DNA of 64,000 bases from Mesobacillus subterraneus (GCF_000934845.1 NZ_JXIQ01000076.1:1-64000); one strand, 5' to 3'; positions 32,672 through 42,259 are shown, numbered from the stretch's first letter. A program made the numbers and translations. Notes: a model not told the origin generated them from the sequence alone.

Positions 32672-33562
32672 TTGGATTCGAATAAATCGTCACTAATGCT
32701 TGTTGACGGAATGGCTTTGTTGTTCAGAGCCTTTTTCGCGACCGCTGTATCCGGACAGTACATGATCAATTCCAAAGGGGTGCCGACCAACGCAATCCAT
32801 GGTTTTGTCAAACATTTTGCGACTGCAGTTGGGAAATTTAAGCCTACCCATACGGCGGTTTGCTGGGATATGGGCAGCAAAACGTTCCGCACGGAAATGT
32901 TTGCGAATTATAAGGCAAACAGACCTGAAGCACCGGTAGAGCTTTTGCCTCAATTTGATTTAATTAAAGAGGTGGTGGAAGCTTTGGGCGTTCCGAATAT
33001 CGGCCTTCCAGGGTTTGAAGCAGATGACTGCATCGGTACAATTGCCAAAACGGTCAAGGAAGTCGATTCCATTACCATTTTGACTGGGGATAAGGATATT
33101 TTGCAGTTAATCGATGACCGGGTTTCTGTCATTCTTCTGCAAAAAGGGTATGGAAATTATCTAGTCCACAATCGAAATACTTTATTCGCTGAAAAAGGGG
33201 TTTGGCCTGAGCAGATGATTGACTTGAAGGCATTCATGGGAGACCCAAGCGATAACTACCCCGGCGTCCGCGGAATTGGGGAGAAAACGGCGATTAAACT
33301 CCTTCAGGAACACGAAAATGTAGAAGGTGTGATCACAAATCTGCATCTTTTGACGAAATCACAACGTGCAAAAATCGAGGCGGATTTAGAAATGCTTCAT
33401 TTAAGCAGGCAACTTGCTGAAATTAAATGCGATTTGCCGATTGAATGCAGCTTAGACGATGCCCTATTCAGAATTGACAAAGAAAAACTTCTTTCTAAGT
33501 TCAATGAAATAGAACTGACAGGGCTACATCGACTTTTTGAAAACAATGCAATATACGCATAA
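32672..33562 (+). CDS. fenA: 5'-3' exonuclease / flap endonuclease FenA (YpcP)
   Basis: A 296-residue protein with the 5'-nuclease domain of DNA polymerase I but no polymerase. Metal-binding acids are in LMLVDGMALLFRAF, LPGFEADDCIGT, LTGDKDILQLI and AFMGDPSDNYPGVRGIGEKTA, the last being the helix-hairpin-helix H3TH region. B. subtilis YpcP, recently called FenA, removes flaps and RNA primers in Okazaki fragment processing. AAGGAGGTCC precedes the TTG start. Confidence 0.92.
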   Translation: MDSNKSSLMLVDGMALLFRAFFATAVSGQYMINSKGVPTNAIHGFVKHFATAVGKFKPTHTAVCWDMGSKTFRTEMFANYKANRPEAPVELLPQFDLIKEVVEALGVPNIGLPGFEADDCIGTIAKTVKEVDSITILTGDKDILQLIDDRVSVILLQKGYGNYLVHNRNTLFAEKGVWPEQMIDLKAFMGDPSDNYPGVRGIGEKTAIKLLQEHENVEGVITNLHLLTKSQRAKIEADLEMLHLSRQLAEIKCDLPIECSLDDALFRIDKEKLLSKFNEIELTGLHRLFENNAIYA

Positions 33563-33587
33563 GAAAAAGGCTGGATCTGGAAGAACA

Positions 33588-33630
33588 AAATGCAAAAGAG
33601 GTGCAATAAGCACCTCTTTTGCATTTATTT
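33588..33630 (+). terminator. fenA terminator
   Basis: A perfect 17-bp stem (33588-33604 with 33610-33626), T-rich at the end. Confidence 0.9.
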
Positions 33631-33775
33631 TACTATTAAAATTTACTCTCCAAAAAGTTTTGTTTAAAACTACATAGAAAAGTGAAATAACCCTTTATAG
33701 GCTTATTTTCTTATTATGTATGGACAAGAATAAAAGCCATCATTTATCTTCAAAATAACAGGAGAGGTGACGAAT

Positions 33776-34237
33776 ATGAATAGAGGCGCCGTGATCGCGA
33801 TCACAAGTATCGGCCTGGCTCAGGCTTTAAAAATACCAATTCATTATGCGAAAACAAAGGAATGGAGACCAGCTCTATTTTTTGCAACAGGCGGCATGCC
33901 GAGTTCCCACTCTGCAGGTGTTTCTTCTTTAACCACGTTTGTTTCCCTTACAAAAGGAGTACGCTCGATTGACTTTGCATTGTCTCTTGTTTATGGCTTG
34001 ATTGTTATGTATGATGCCCAGGGAATCAGGAGGCAGACAGGAGAACTCACTTTAAAAGTCAATGATCTTGATGAATTAATTGATAAAATCAATGAGGATG
34101 ACCCAGTGGAGTTCGAGGAAAAGTCCCCGGATCCTTTGAAGGAAATGCTAGGACATCAGCCAAAAGAGGTACTTGGAGGAGCCCTGCTAGGGATGATTAT
34201 GGGCTTTTCTGGTTATTATTTAACGAAAAAACGCTAG
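33776..34237 (+). CDS. divergent PAP2 family membrane protein (YuiD-like)
   Basis: A 153-residue membrane protein. The family signature GGMPSSHSAGVSSL (near residue 42) and VMYDAQGIRRQTGE is clear, with two or three helices and a soluble C-terminal half rich in acid residues. Divergent PAP2 proteins resemble lipid phosphatases but lack several catalytic residues; function is unknown. GGAGAGGTG sits just before the ATG at 33776; the GTG at 33767 lies inside it. Confidence 0.88.
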   Translation: MNRGAVIAITSIGLAQALKIPIHYAKTKEWRPALFFATGGMPSSHSAGVSSLTTFVSLTKGVRSIDFALSLVYGLIVMYDAQGIRRQTGELTLKVNDLDELIDKINEDDPVEFEEKSPDPLKEMLGHQPKEVLGGALLGMIMGFSGYYLTKKR

Positions 34238-34292
34238 AAAAAGTTCGAATAATGCGGTAAAATTTTACTAGTTACGGCTTGAAGAGAGAGGA

Positions 34293-34574
34293 TTGATTCA
34301 GTCAGTGCGAACAGTGGAAGATTATTTGCTTCATTTGAAGAGCAAGGGGTTTCTTTTTCGGGAGGATGCGGTCGGCTTCATTTATTTCGGACAGCAATAT
34401 ACAAATTCAACGGATGAAATCGCCAATACAGCCATCGAAATCACCCTAATGGCTCAAAAGGGTTTTGACGGTAGTTTTTATATTTCATTGCTTGAAACAT
34501 TCGCTTCTAATAAAATCGCTTCTCGCAAAGCAGCCTGGAAATTAGTCGAAAAAATGGAACTTTTGGCAGTATAA
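34293..34574 (+). CDS. hypothetical protein, possibly DUF6123-like
   Basis: A 93-residue protein, MIQSVRTVEDYLLHLKSKGF, rich in aromatic and charged residues, with a helical C-terminal region (KIASRKAAWKLVEKMELL). No signal or membrane segment. It may belong to the small DUF6123 group conserved near this locus in Bacillaceae, but I am not certain. It starts with TTG at 34293 after GAAGAGAG. Functions unknown. Confidence 0.65.
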   Translation: MIQSVRTVEDYLLHLKSKGFLFREDAVGFIYFGQQYTNSTDEIANTAIEITLMAQKGFDGSFYISLLETFASNKIASRKAAWKLVEKMELLAV

Positions 34575-34626
34575 CATAACGCCATGCTTTAGTTAACCTA
34601 CTCGTGCCCAAGAATAGCCGATGAAA

Positions 34627-34675
34627 AAAGAGGCAATTTCAAAGCGTCACGCTTTGAAATCCGCCTCTTTTTTCA
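34627..34675. terminator. terminator overlapping the 3' end of the EamA gene
   Basis: A long stem, AAAAGAGGC-ATTTCAAAGCG with CGCTTTGAAAT-GCCTCTTTT. The EamA stop codon at 34647-34649 lies in the loop, so the final residues KKEADFKA are encoded by one arm. T runs occur on both sides. Confidence 0.85.
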
Positions 34676-35585
34676 CGAATAGCCTTCTGATAATACTCTC
34701 TAATTTTCCAGCAGGCAATTCAGCAAAAATCATGCCAGCAACAATCAACACGCACCCAACAAGGGCGCTATTTGCCAGGCGTTCGTCTGCCCAGAAATAA
34801 GCTGTAATGGCAGCAAAGACAGGTTCCATCGCAAAAATCAAAGCAACCCGTGTCGCTGTTGTATGCTTCTGGAAATTTGTCTGGATGAAAAATGCTAATG
34901 CAGTTGCAAGAATAGATGTAATCAATAATGCGGTAATTACATTCGTAGAAAAAATGACCTCTGGTTGAAAAGCTCTTTTCCAGTCTTCAAACAGGATGGC
35001 AGATCCTGCAGAAAGAACGGCAACAGTCAATATTTGTACAATCGTCAAAAGAAGAGTAGGATAACTGCTTGAAAATTTTCCGGTAAACACGATGTGCAAT
35101 GCAAAACCAGCTGCGCAAATCAAGACAAAGGCATCCCCAATATTAAGACCCGACACATCTGACATAGTTAAAAGATAAAGGCCAATCGTTGCTGCAAAAA
35201 CGCCCGCGATGGAATTCACACTTGGGCGCTGCTTTAAAATCCCAAGCATCAATAAAGGAACGAGTACGACGCTCAGTCCGGTAATAAAACCAGCTTTTGA
35301 AGAAGTGGTATACAGAAGACCAAGTGTCTGAAAAGCGTAGCCAATAAATAACCATACCCCGAGCATTATCCCTGATAAAATCAATTTCCTATCAAGTTTT
35401 TGAAGGAGATGCTTTTCAAAAATGAGCAGCCAAAGTCCTAGGATGATTGCAGCAACGGAGAAGCGAACGGCATTAAAAGAAAGTGGCTCCAGAAATGCGA
35501 TCGCATTTTGGACAAGCACAAATGTCGTTCCCCATATAAGAGCTACAAACAGTAAACTTAGATCGGCAAAAGTGGATGTTTTCAT
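34647..35585 (-). CDS. EamA family (DMT) transporter
   Basis: A 312-residue ten-helix membrane protein with two EamA repeats. The N-terminal block is LSLLFVALIWGTTFVLVQNA, and the second half includes TALAFFIQTNFQKHTTATRVALIFAMEPVFAA. Substrate unknown. Its ATG overlaps the stop of the upstream RNase H-like gene (ATGA), which couples translation. The C-terminal residues double as a terminator arm. Confidence 0.88.
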   Translation of the reverse strand: MKTSTFADLSLLFVALIWGTTFVLVQNAIAFLEPLSFNAVRFSVAAIILGLWLLIFEKHLLQKLDRKLILSGIMLGVWLFIGYAFQTLGLLYTTSSKAGFITGLSVVLVPLLMLGILKQRPSVNSIAGVFAATIGLYLLTMSDVSGLNIGDAFVLICAAGFALHIVFTGKFSSSYPTLLLTIVQILTVAVLSAGSAILFEDWKRAFQPEVIFSTNVITALLITSILATALAFFIQTNFQKHTTATRVALIFAMEPVFAAITAYFWADERLANSALVGCVLIVAGMIFAELPAGKLESIIRRLFVKKEADFKA

Positions 35586-35992
35586 TTCATTTTCGGTCCT
35601 TTCGTATCGCTGCCCCTGATTGCTTTTCTGGCTAATTCATCAGCTGTTTTGTTTTCGCTCGATGGAATCCATTTCATAAAAAACAAATCAAATTGCCGTG
35701 TAAGCACCAGAGCTTTTTCTAAAAGCGGGGAATAAAGCTTATTTTTAACGAATTCTTTCTCCACTGCAGCATTTACGAGCTGGGAATCAGTTCTGAATGA
35801 TACAACCTTAAAACCCTTCTCCAAACAGATTTCCAAAGCTTTTATAAAAGCATGATATTCCGCTTCATGGTTTGACATTATGCCAAGCGAGAGGGAATAT
35901 TGAAAAACTTTCCCTTCTCCTTTAATAAATATGCCAGCACCGCTACGCCCTGGGTTACCAGCACTTGCCCCATCGATATATACCTCATACAA
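35582..35992 (-). CDS. ypdQ: RNase H-like protein YpdQ
   Basis: A 136-residue RNase HI fold protein: first Asp in YEVYIDGASAGNPGRSG, Glu in NHEAEYHAFIKAL, and third Asp in VSFRTDSQLVNAAV. The fourth position is in SENKTADELARKA. In B. subtilis YpdQ is an RNase H homologue without detectable RNase H activity; whether this protein is active is not clear. The TTG at 35992 follows GGGAGTGG; an ATG at 36040 has no ribosome binding site. It is translationally coupled to the EamA gene. Confidence 0.87.
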   Translation of the reverse strand: MYEVYIDGASAGNPGRSGAGIFIKGEGKVFQYSLSLGIMSNHEAEYHAFIKALEICLEKGFKVVSFRTDSQLVNAAVEKEFVKNKLYSPLLEKALVLTRQFDLFFMKWIPSSENKTADELARKAIRGSDTKGPKMK

Positions 35993-36123
35993 AATCGACC
36001 ACTCCCGAATTATTTGTACAGATAACAAATAGTGTATCATAATAGTTTGGATTATGTAACCATTGTAACGGATAAGAAAAATGGGTAAGATAACTAAAAA
36101 AGGCGGAGAAAGTTGGGAAAATC

Positions 36124-36780
36124 TTGAGATATAAATTGGAGTGGGAATATAAAACTAAAGGCGTGGCTCCGATCCTGTTCAGTTCTGATTATCTGGAAGG
36201 AGAGCATGCGCTCCAGGCTGGTGAGGAGCTTGAAAGATCTGGAAAAGCATTGGGGATTTTGTTTACTGATGAGGTTGGCACCGCCTGGTCTATCAAAGAA
36301 ATGCGTAAGCTTCTTACAGTGGTGGAAGAAGAGCCTCATAACCTGACTGTTTATTTTGACGGAGGCTTCGATAACACCCATAATAAGGCCGGCCTTGGCA
36401 CCATCATTTATTATAAACAAGGAAAAAAGAAATACAGACTGCGTGCAAATGAAGTATTTGATGAGATCGATACAAACAATGAAGCAGAGTATGCAGCACT
36501 TTACTTTGCGTTAAGCATTCTTGAAGAAATGGGTGTCAGGAACACATCATGTGAAATAAAAGGGGATTCCCAAGTAGTGTTGAAGCAACTCGAAGGGGAA
36601 TGGCCTTGCTATGAAGAAACGCTCAACCGTTGGCTGGACCGAATCGAGAAGAAGATTATCGAGCTTGGCTTGCATCCTAAATATTATCCAATAGGAAGGA
36701 AAGAAAATAAAGAGGCTGATAAGCTGGCAACCCAAGCATTGCAAGGGAAAATGATCAACAGCAAAATGCAAATAATCTAA
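36124..36780 (+). CDS. ypeP: RNase H-like protein YpeP
   Basis: A 218-residue protein: an N-terminal domain of about 75 residues unique to this family, then an RNase HI fold with LTVYFDGGFDNTHNKAG, TNNEAEYAALYFAL, CEIKGDSQVVLKQL and RKENKEADKLATQA carrying the four acidic/His positions. Function is not established; B. subtilis YpeP is an inactive or weak RNase H homologue. It is divergent from ypdQ and directly followed by the ypeQ zinc-finger gene. The start follows GGCGGAGAAAG. Confidence 0.85.
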   Translation: MRYKLEWEYKTKGVAPILFSSDYLEGEHALQAGEELERSGKALGILFTDEVGTAWSIKEMRKLLTVVEEEPHNLTVYFDGGFDNTHNKAGLGTIIYYKQGKKKYRLRANEVFDEIDTNNEAEYAALYFALSILEEMGVRNTSCEIKGDSQVVLKQLEGEWPCYEETLNRWLDRIEKKIIELGLHPKYYPIGRKENKEADKLATQALQGKMINSKMQII

Positions 36781-36797
36781 CCGGGAGGGAGAAATGA

Positions 36798-36971
36798 TTG
36801 ACTCGAAATGAAATACTTGTTGAGGTAGAAACATTGTTAACTACCTATTGCAATGGATGCTTCCTTAAAAAATATCATCGGCAAGAACAAGGAAAAACAT
36901 TTGCCCACCGGTTTTGCATAACAGAATGCACCGTCGGTGAGAAAATAAAAAAGTGTGGACAGAAATTGTGA
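36798..36971 (+). CDS. ypeQ: YpeQ, small zinc-finger domain protein
   Basis: A 57-residue protein, MTRNEILVEVETLLTTYCNG, with CNGC (Cys18/21), then a His, FCITEC (Cys40/44) and a late cysteine at 53. It belongs to the small zinc-finger family of B. subtilis YpeQ, of unknown function. TTG at 36798 follows GGGAGGGAG by six bases; the nearby ATG at 36794 gives only a five-codon frame. Same order ypeP-ypeQ-cspD as in B. subtilis. Confidence 0.85.
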   Translation: MTRNEILVEVETLLTTYCNGCFLKKYHRQEQGKTFAHRFCITECTVGEKIKKCGQKL

Positions 36972-36993
36972 TCATGGGTCTCTCACTAAAAAT

Positions 36994-37023
36994 CAAAAAG
37001 GCTGGCGTCAAGCGTCAGCCTTA
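36994..37023 (-). terminator. cspD terminator
   Basis: GGCTGACG pairs with CGCCAGCC on the minus strand, followed by TTTTTGATTTTT. Confidence 0.8.
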
Positions 37024-37034
37024 AACTGTTGGAA

Positions 37035-37235
37035 TTATAGTTTCACTACGTTAGCTGCTTGTGGTCCACGGTTTCCTTCGACGATTTCGAAAGATACTTC
37101 TTGGCCTTCTTCTAATGATTTATAGCCTTCACCCTGGATGGCTGAGAAGTGTACGAATACATCGTCTCCGCCTTCTACTTCAATAAACCCAAAACCTTTT
37201 TCATTGTTGAACCATTTTACTTTACCATTTTGCAT
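37035..37235 (-). CDS. cspD: cold-shock protein
   Basis: A 66-residue OB-fold nucleic-acid chaperone. RNP1 is [10 protein letters not shown] and RNP2 is VFVHFSAI. It binds single-stranded RNA and DNA and prevents secondary structure. The location next to ypeQ matches B. subtilis cspD. AGGAGG precedes the ATG. The leader is about 110 bases long, as is common for csp genes and their cold regulation. Confidence 0.95.
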   Translation of the reverse strand: MQNGKVKWFNNEKGFGFIEVEGGDDVFVHFSAIQGEGYKSLEEGQEVSFEIVEGNRGPQAANVVKL

Positions 37236-37355
37236 GTTAAACTGTCCTCCTATGCCTTTCGTGACACAAACTCTGCGTCAAGCTGAATAGTCTCATCTAA
37301 TTGGCTACACTTGCATCTATTGCGCGGCAAATATATCCTCTTACATGATGTCTTA

Positions 37356-37385
37356 AATATACAATATTAGAATAATCGTAGTCAA
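37356..37385 (-). promoter_or_regulatory. cspD promoter
   Basis: On the minus strand TTGACT (37385-37380), an 18-base spacer and TATATT (37361-37356). Transcription would start near 37349, leaving a roughly 113-base leader. No gene lies in 37236-37541. Confidence 0.7.
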
Positions 37386-37541
37386 GGATGCAAACGCTAT
37401 TACCCTATAAATTTTCTTAAAATTTTATGAATTATAAATAATTGTCACGCTTCCTCTTTTCGGAAAAATTTGTTATTATTTTCTTATACGAACAGCAAAC
37501 AATAAAAGCAGGCTATCCTATTTAGTCAAGAGGGGGGTATT

Positions 37542-38513
37542 ATGAAGAAGACCACTCCATCAGCGTTAACGGCCTTATCTGATTATCAAATTGAGAAATT
37601 ACTGGATACAATCAGAAACGGGAATACCGTTCAGGACCCTACATCACAGACGGGAATAAAAACGAAAATCAAGGATATGAACAAGATGCTTGACGCTGCT
37701 TCCGTTCAAATGGAAGAAATATTCGATGTCGTCGCAAAGACTGGTGTTATTCCAATCTCGGAAATCAAAAATGAAATCATGCCTGCAATCAGACAGGCAG
37801 CAGAAATACCCCATATTTATCACCTTTTTTATGAACTTAAATCAAAAGATGAATATACTTATAGACATACTGTCTGTGTCGGTATTATTTCAACATTATT
37901 AGGGAAATGGCTTAATTTGAATCAGTCCGATTTGAATGATCTTTCGCTCGGAGCCACCCTCCATGATATTGGCAAGGCGAGAATACCTGCTGAAATTCTC
38001 AATAAGCCAGGCAGGCTGACACAGGAAGAGTACTCTGAAATGAAACGGCATACCGCATATGGATACAGGCTGCTGAAGGATATTCCAGAATTGAATGACA
38101 GGGTTGCTCTCATCGCACTTCAGCACCACGAACGGGAGGATGGAGGTGGTTATCCATTCAGTCTCCCGAGCAATAAGATTGATAACTTTGCCAAAATTGT
38201 CGCAATAGCTGATGTCTATCATGCCATGTCGTCTTCAAGGGTGTACCATCAGGCAGAACCATTCCATATAGTCATTTCTCAAATGCAAAACGATGTTTTT
38301 GGTAAATTTGATCCAAAAATCATGCTCGTCTTTTTATACAGAATTATGGACAGTCTTGTTGGCAAACGCGTCCTTTTAAGCAATGGAGAAGAAGGAACAA
38401 TCCTTATGGTCGATAACTATGAACCATTGAAGGCTCTCATCAAGACGAAGGATTCGCTAATTGATTTGCGCCTCGACCGTGGTTTGAGAATTTCACGTGT
38501 CTTACATGATTAA
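37542..38513 (+). CDS. HD-GYP domain protein, putative cyclic-di-GMP phosphodiesterase
   Basis: A 323-residue protein: a helical N-terminal region (about 1-100) and an HD-GYP domain with LHDIGKARIP (metal-binding HD, near residue 147) and the complete signature HHEREDGGGYP (near 195). HD-GYP enzymes hydrolyse cyclic-di-GMP or other cyclic dinucleotides. The C-terminus (SNGEEGTILMVDNYEPLKAL) is a small beta-domain. No receiver or sensor domain is visible. AGAGGGGGGTA precedes the ATG. Confidence 0.9.
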   Translation: MKKTTPSALTALSDYQIEKLLDTIRNGNTVQDPTSQTGIKTKIKDMNKMLDAASVQMEEIFDVVAKTGVIPISEIKNEIMPAIRQAAEIPHIYHLFYELKSKDEYTYRHTVCVGIISTLLGKWLNLNQSDLNDLSLGATLHDIGKARIPAEILNKPGRLTQEEYSEMKRHTAYGYRLLKDIPELNDRVALIALQHHEREDGGGYPFSLPSNKIDNFAKIVAIADVYHAMSSSRVYHQAEPFHIVISQMQNDVFGKFDPKIMLVFLYRIMDSLVGKRVLLSNGEEGTILMVDNYEPLKALIKTKDSLIDLRLDRGLRISRVLHD

Positions 38514-38678
38514 GTTCTCTCTTATTCAAACCAATAAGTTTTTACAGGCAGCTGAGCATCATCTGCCTGTTTAAGCGTATAAGTGCTGAGATAAAAGTCC
38601 TTTACGCTCTTATTGAAAAAAAGATAAAATAGAGATTAGTATAGTTACGTTCTTATAAAAGCTTTTCAGGAGGAAATT

Positions 38679-40856
38679 ATGAAGGTAATCGTTGCGGAAA
38701 AGCCTGATCAGGGCAGAACCCTAGCCTCCGTTTTTACAATGAAGAAGAAGGAAGGATACATTGAGATTCTTCCAAATGAAATCTTTCCGGATGGCGCGTA
38801 TGTATCGTGGGCAATCGGTCATTTAACGGAGTTGTCCGCGCCCGAACAGTACAACCCGTCATGGAAGAAGTGGTCACTGAATACATTGCCGATCATTCCC
38901 GACCAATTCAAGTATGAAGTTGTAAAATCGAAAGCGAAGCAATTTAATATTATTAAAAAATTAGTTTCGGACCCTAGGGTAACCGAAATTATCCATGCCG
39001 GTGACGCAGGACGGGAAGGAGAGTTGATTATCAGAAATATCCTTCGTCTCGCAAATTGCACGAAACCGATGAAACGGCTGTGGATCTCCTCCCTTACCCC
39101 AAAAGCAATAAAAGATGGCTTTCAGAAACTATTAAGTGAATCAGATACAAAAAATTTGTATTATGAAGCCTATACGCGCGCTTGTGCTGACTGGGTTGTA
39201 GGCATGAACGCCTCAAGACTGTACACTCTTTTATTGCAGCAGAAAGGGTATTCAGATGTATTTTCTGTCGGAAGGGTCCAAACACCCACGCTTACTCTGA
39301 TTGTAAAACGAGAGCTCGAAATCGAAAATTTTGTCTCAGAACCTTTCTGGGAAGTAATCGGTAATTTCCGAATCAACGGAAAGCAATACACTGGCAAATG
39401 GGAAAAAGATGGTGACTCCAGAATCAAAACAAAGGAAATGGCTGAAAAAATCGCTGCATTTTGCAACGGTAAACATGCTGAAGCAGCAGAAGTTCATTCT
39501 GAGAAAAAAGAATTCCTGCCGCCATTATTATACAATCTTTCAGCAATTCAAGCTGAAGCAAACAGGCGGTTTAAGATGTCGCCGAAAAAGACGCTCGACA
39601 TTTTACAAGGACTCTATCAAAGAGGGATCGTCTCTTATCCCCGTTCCGATTCCAGGCATGTAACTCCAGGTGAAGCGGAAGGCTTTCCAGCTATCCTGAA
39701 AAAACTCCAGGTGATTCCTGATTATCAAACATTATTTCCACTGCCAGTAGAATCCATTAAAAACAACAAACGATATGTAAATGAAAAAAAGGTGACGGAC
39801 CACTATGCAATTATTCCTACAGAGCAAGTTCCCATCTTAAACAGGCTGTCGGGAGAGGAACTTAAACTGTATGATTTGCTTGTACGGACGCTGATTGCTG
39901 CCCACTATAGTCCTTATATAGCGGAGTATACGACGATCAAGACGGTCGTGGATAGCAGGGCTGAATTTACTTCGAAGGGGAAAGTCCAGCTTGATGAAGG
40001 CTGGAGGAAGGTGCTGCCGCAAAAAGACGCAGATAAAGAACCGGAGCTGCCTGCAGTTCAGCAGGGGGAAACGGGAATGGTCATCCACACAGAGGCAAAA
40101 GAAAGCAAAACGCAGCCGCCAAAAAGATTGACGGAAGGACAGTTGATCACTTTGATGAAAACGGCAGGCAAGCATATTGAAGACAAGCAATTGGAAAAGG
40201 TGCTAATGAAGGCAGAAGGACTTGGAACCGAAGCTACGCGAGCAGGAATCATTACCATGCTAAAAGACCGTGCCTATATCGAGGTCCGCAAAAATCTTGT
40301 TTATGCCACGGCCAAAGCAAAAATACTCGTCACGGCAGTTGGCGGACAAGTGCTTGCTTCACCGGAAATGACAGCGAAATGGGAAAAGCGGCTGCACGAG
40401 ATCGGCGAGGGGGAAGCATCGCCGAAACAATTTATCGAACAAACCTCAAAAATGATTAAGCACTTGGTTTCGGAAACGACGGAAGGATCAGCAGGCTGGA
40501 CATTTTCAGAGGAACTTACCAATGCCTTTGTGCCTGGTAAAATAGGTGGGAAATCAAGGCGTGTAACGAATTTGGGAAAATGTAAAAAATGCGAGGGTAC
40601 AGTCTTAGACAAAGGTACGTTTTATGGCTGTTCCAACTATCAAAAAACGAAATGCAATTTCACCCTATCCAAACAGGTTCTTGGCAAGACAGTGACGCAA
40701 AAAAATATAAAGAAGCTGCTCGCTGAAGGAAGTACGGATGTGATTGAAGGCTTCCAAAGCAAGGATCGAACTTTTAATGCAAAGCTATATTGGGATGCGC
40801 AGGAAAAGAAACTGAAATTCGAGCTCGCTCACCAGGCTGTCAATCAAAGAGAGTAG
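38679..40856 (+). CDS. topB: DNA topoisomerase III
   Basis: A 725-residue type IA topoisomerase. The TOPRIM domain has VIVAEKPDQGR at the start and HAGDAGREGELIIR with its acid residues. The active-site tyrosine is in GIVSYPRSDSRH. The C-terminus has a zinc-ribbon-like part, CKKCEGTVLDKGTFYGCSNYQ, and a small basic tail. It relaxes and decatenates DNA together with RecQ-type helicases. AGGAGG precedes the ATG by seven bases. Confidence 0.95.
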   Translation: MKVIVAEKPDQGRTLASVFTMKKKEGYIEILPNEIFPDGAYVSWAIGHLTELSAPEQYNPSWKKWSLNTLPIIPDQFKYEVVKSKAKQFNIIKKLVSDPRVTEIIHAGDAGREGELIIRNILRLANCTKPMKRLWISSLTPKAIKDGFQKLLSESDTKNLYYEAYTRACADWVVGMNASRLYTLLLQQKGYSDVFSVGRVQTPTLTLIVKRELEIENFVSEPFWEVIGNFRINGKQYTGKWEKDGDSRIKTKEMAEKIAAFCNGKHAEAAEVHSEKKEFLPPLLYNLSAIQAEANRRFKMSPKKTLDILQGLYQRGIVSYPRSDSRHVTPGEAEGFPAILKKLQVIPDYQTLFPLPVESIKNNKRYVNEKKVTDHYAIIPTEQVPILNRLSGEELKLYDLLVRTLIAAHYSPYIAEYTTIKTVVDSRAEFTSKGKVQLDEGWRKVLPQKDADKEPELPAVQQGETGMVIHTEAKESKTQPPKRLTEGQLITLMKTAGKHIEDKQLEKVLMKAEGLGTEATRAGIITMLKDRAYIEVRKNLVYATAKAKILVTAVGGQVLASPEMTAKWEKRLHEIGEGEASPKQFIEQTSKMIKHLVSETTEGSAGWTFSEELTNAFVPGKIGGKSRRVTNLGKCKKCEGTVLDKGTFYGCSNYQKTKCNFTLSKQVLGKTVTQKNIKKLLAEGSTDVIEGFQSKDRTFNAKLYWDAQEKKLKFELAHQAVNQRE

Positions 40857-40898
40857 TGCCTTGTCACCGATGTTTATCTGCAGGATTTTTTTAAATAC

Positions 40899-40929
40899 AA
40901 AACACCTTCCAGTATTGGTAGGTGTTTTT
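40899..40929. terminator. terminator between topB and the DUF3892 gene
   Basis: AAAACACCT pairs with AGGTGTTTT around a 12-base loop. It can work on both strands. Confidence 0.75.
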
Positions 40930-40933
40930 GCGG

Positions 40934-41152
40934 TTAGTATATTTCCGGATAAGTTTGAAAGTCAGAACCATCTGCTGTCAGTAGGGAGGAGTTCCCATTG
41001 GTTTCCTCCATTATATTTACTCCAGAAATATTGCCGGTGGACACTTCCATTAACGCTTTGCGATAAGAGATGATCCTGCCGCTTGAAGTCTGGAAGCTGA
41101 TAATCTCCCCAACATGGTTTTTATGTACCGCGATTAGCTGTTCTTGCTGCAA
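40934..41152 (-). CDS. DUF3892 family protein
   Basis: A 72-residue protein, MQQEQLIAVHKNHVGEIISF, with the DUF3892 pattern IAVHKN-x-GEI-x-F-T-S-GR-x-x-Y-x-KAL and G-x-x-GVN. The family is small, widespread in Firmicutes and uncharacterised. AAGGAGAG lies six bases before the TTG at 41152; a longer frame to 41242 lacks support. It ends beside the topB terminator. Confidence 0.75.
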   Translation of the reverse strand: MQQEQLIAVHKNHVGEIISFQTSSGRIISYRKALMEVSTGNISGVNIMEETNGNSSLLTADGSDFQTYPEIY

Positions 41153-41280
41153 TTTAATCTCTCCTTTCACCCTCCTAGTCTTACACTTTCTCCAAAAAAT
41201 AAACGTAACGGGAATTCTGTCGTACAAATACAGGACTTCCAAGTTCCAAATGCGATAAATTCGAGACTTTCAGAATAAAG

Positions 41281-41308
41281 AAAAACCGGGCGGTTTCGCC
41301 CGGTTTTT
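41281..41308 (-). terminator. metA terminator
   Basis: AAAAACCGGGCG pairs perfectly with CGCCCGGTTTTT around a four-base loop. Confidence 0.9.
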
Positions 41309-41309
41309 C

Positions 41310-42218
41310 TTATTTCCATTCAAACGGCGTTTCCTGGTACACATAATAATTGAGCCAGTTAGAAAAGAACAAATGAGCGTGTGATCTCCAACGGTTAGGC
41401 GGTGTCTTTTCAGGATTATTGTCTGGAAAGTAATTTTCAGGGACATGGATATCAATACCTCTAGCTTTGTCCCTTGAATATTCCTCAGCTAAAGTGGTAG
41501 CTTCGTATTCTAGATGTCCTGTAATCATGATTCTGGTACCATCCTTGCTGGAAATAATCAAAGGGCCAGCTTCATCGGAAACTGCAAGTACTTTTAAATC
41601 AGGATGATCGTTGAGTGCTGCTATTGACAGCTCAGTGTTACGTGAATGAGGAGCTGGAAACTCATCATCAAATCCTCTTAACAGCTTATCCGTCTCATCA
41701 AGGACACGGTGAGTGAAAATACCTGAACACTTTTGCGGCAGAAGATATTTGTCAATGCCATAGTGATGATACAAAGCAGCCTGGGCACCCCAGCAAATAT
41801 GCAAAGTCGACGTCACATTCTCCTTTGTCCAGTCAAGGATTTCTATTAGTTCATCCCAATAGTCCACTTCTTCGAATTCCATCAGTTCAATTGGAGCACC
41901 AGTAATGATCATGCCGTCATATTTTTTTGTTTTTACCTCGTTGAAGGTTTGGTAAAACTCCTCCAGATGGTATGCGGAAGTGTTCTTTGAATCGTATGTA
42001 GCTGTTTTCAAAAAATGGATGTTTACTTGAATCGGCGTGTTTCCGAGCAGTCGAAGCAGCTGTCTTTCTGTCTTTTCCTTCTCAGGCATAAGATTCAGAA
42101 TCAAAATATTTAATGGGCGAATATCCTGCCTAGAGGCCCGGTTCTCATCCATGATGAAGATGTTTTCTTTTTCCAATATTTCTTTCGCTGGCAAATGCAG
42201 CGGGATTTTAATTGGCAT
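41310..42218 (-). CDS. metA: homoserine O-acetyltransferase MetA
   Basis: A 302-residue glutamine-amidotransferase-like acyltransferase. The catalytic cysteine is in [11 protein letters not shown], and the His and Glu of the triad are in TGHLEYEA. The segment [14 protein letters not shown] has Glu where succinyl-CoA enzymes have Gly, which in Bacillus MetA selects acetyl-CoA. It activates homoserine for methionine synthesis in the cytoplasm. AGAGAGGGTA precedes the ATG. No S-box riboswitch is visible in the 180 bases upstream; only a good promoter is. Confidence 0.93.
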   Translation of the reverse strand: MPIKIPLHLPAKEILEKENIFIMDENRASRQDIRPLNILILNLMPEKEKTERQLLRLLGNTPIQVNIHFLKTATYDSKNTSAYHLEEFYQTFNEVKTKKYDGMIITGAPIELMEFEEVDYWDELIEILDWTKENVTSTLHICWGAQAALYHHYGIDKYLLPQKCSGIFTHRVLDETDKLLRGFDDEFPAPHSRNTELSIAALNDHPDLKVLAVSDEAGPLIISSKDGTRIMITGHLEYEATTLAEEYSRDKARGIDIHVPENYFPDNNPEKTPPNRWRSHAHLFFSNWLNYYVYQETPFEWK

Positions 42219-42259
42219 AATATACCCTCTCTTTCAGCAAACTAAAGTCAGTAATTTTT

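Noticed and set aside
36094..36420. 108-codon minus-strand frame over the start of ypeP
   Set aside because: Antisense to a recognised RNase H-like gene and without a ribosome binding site.
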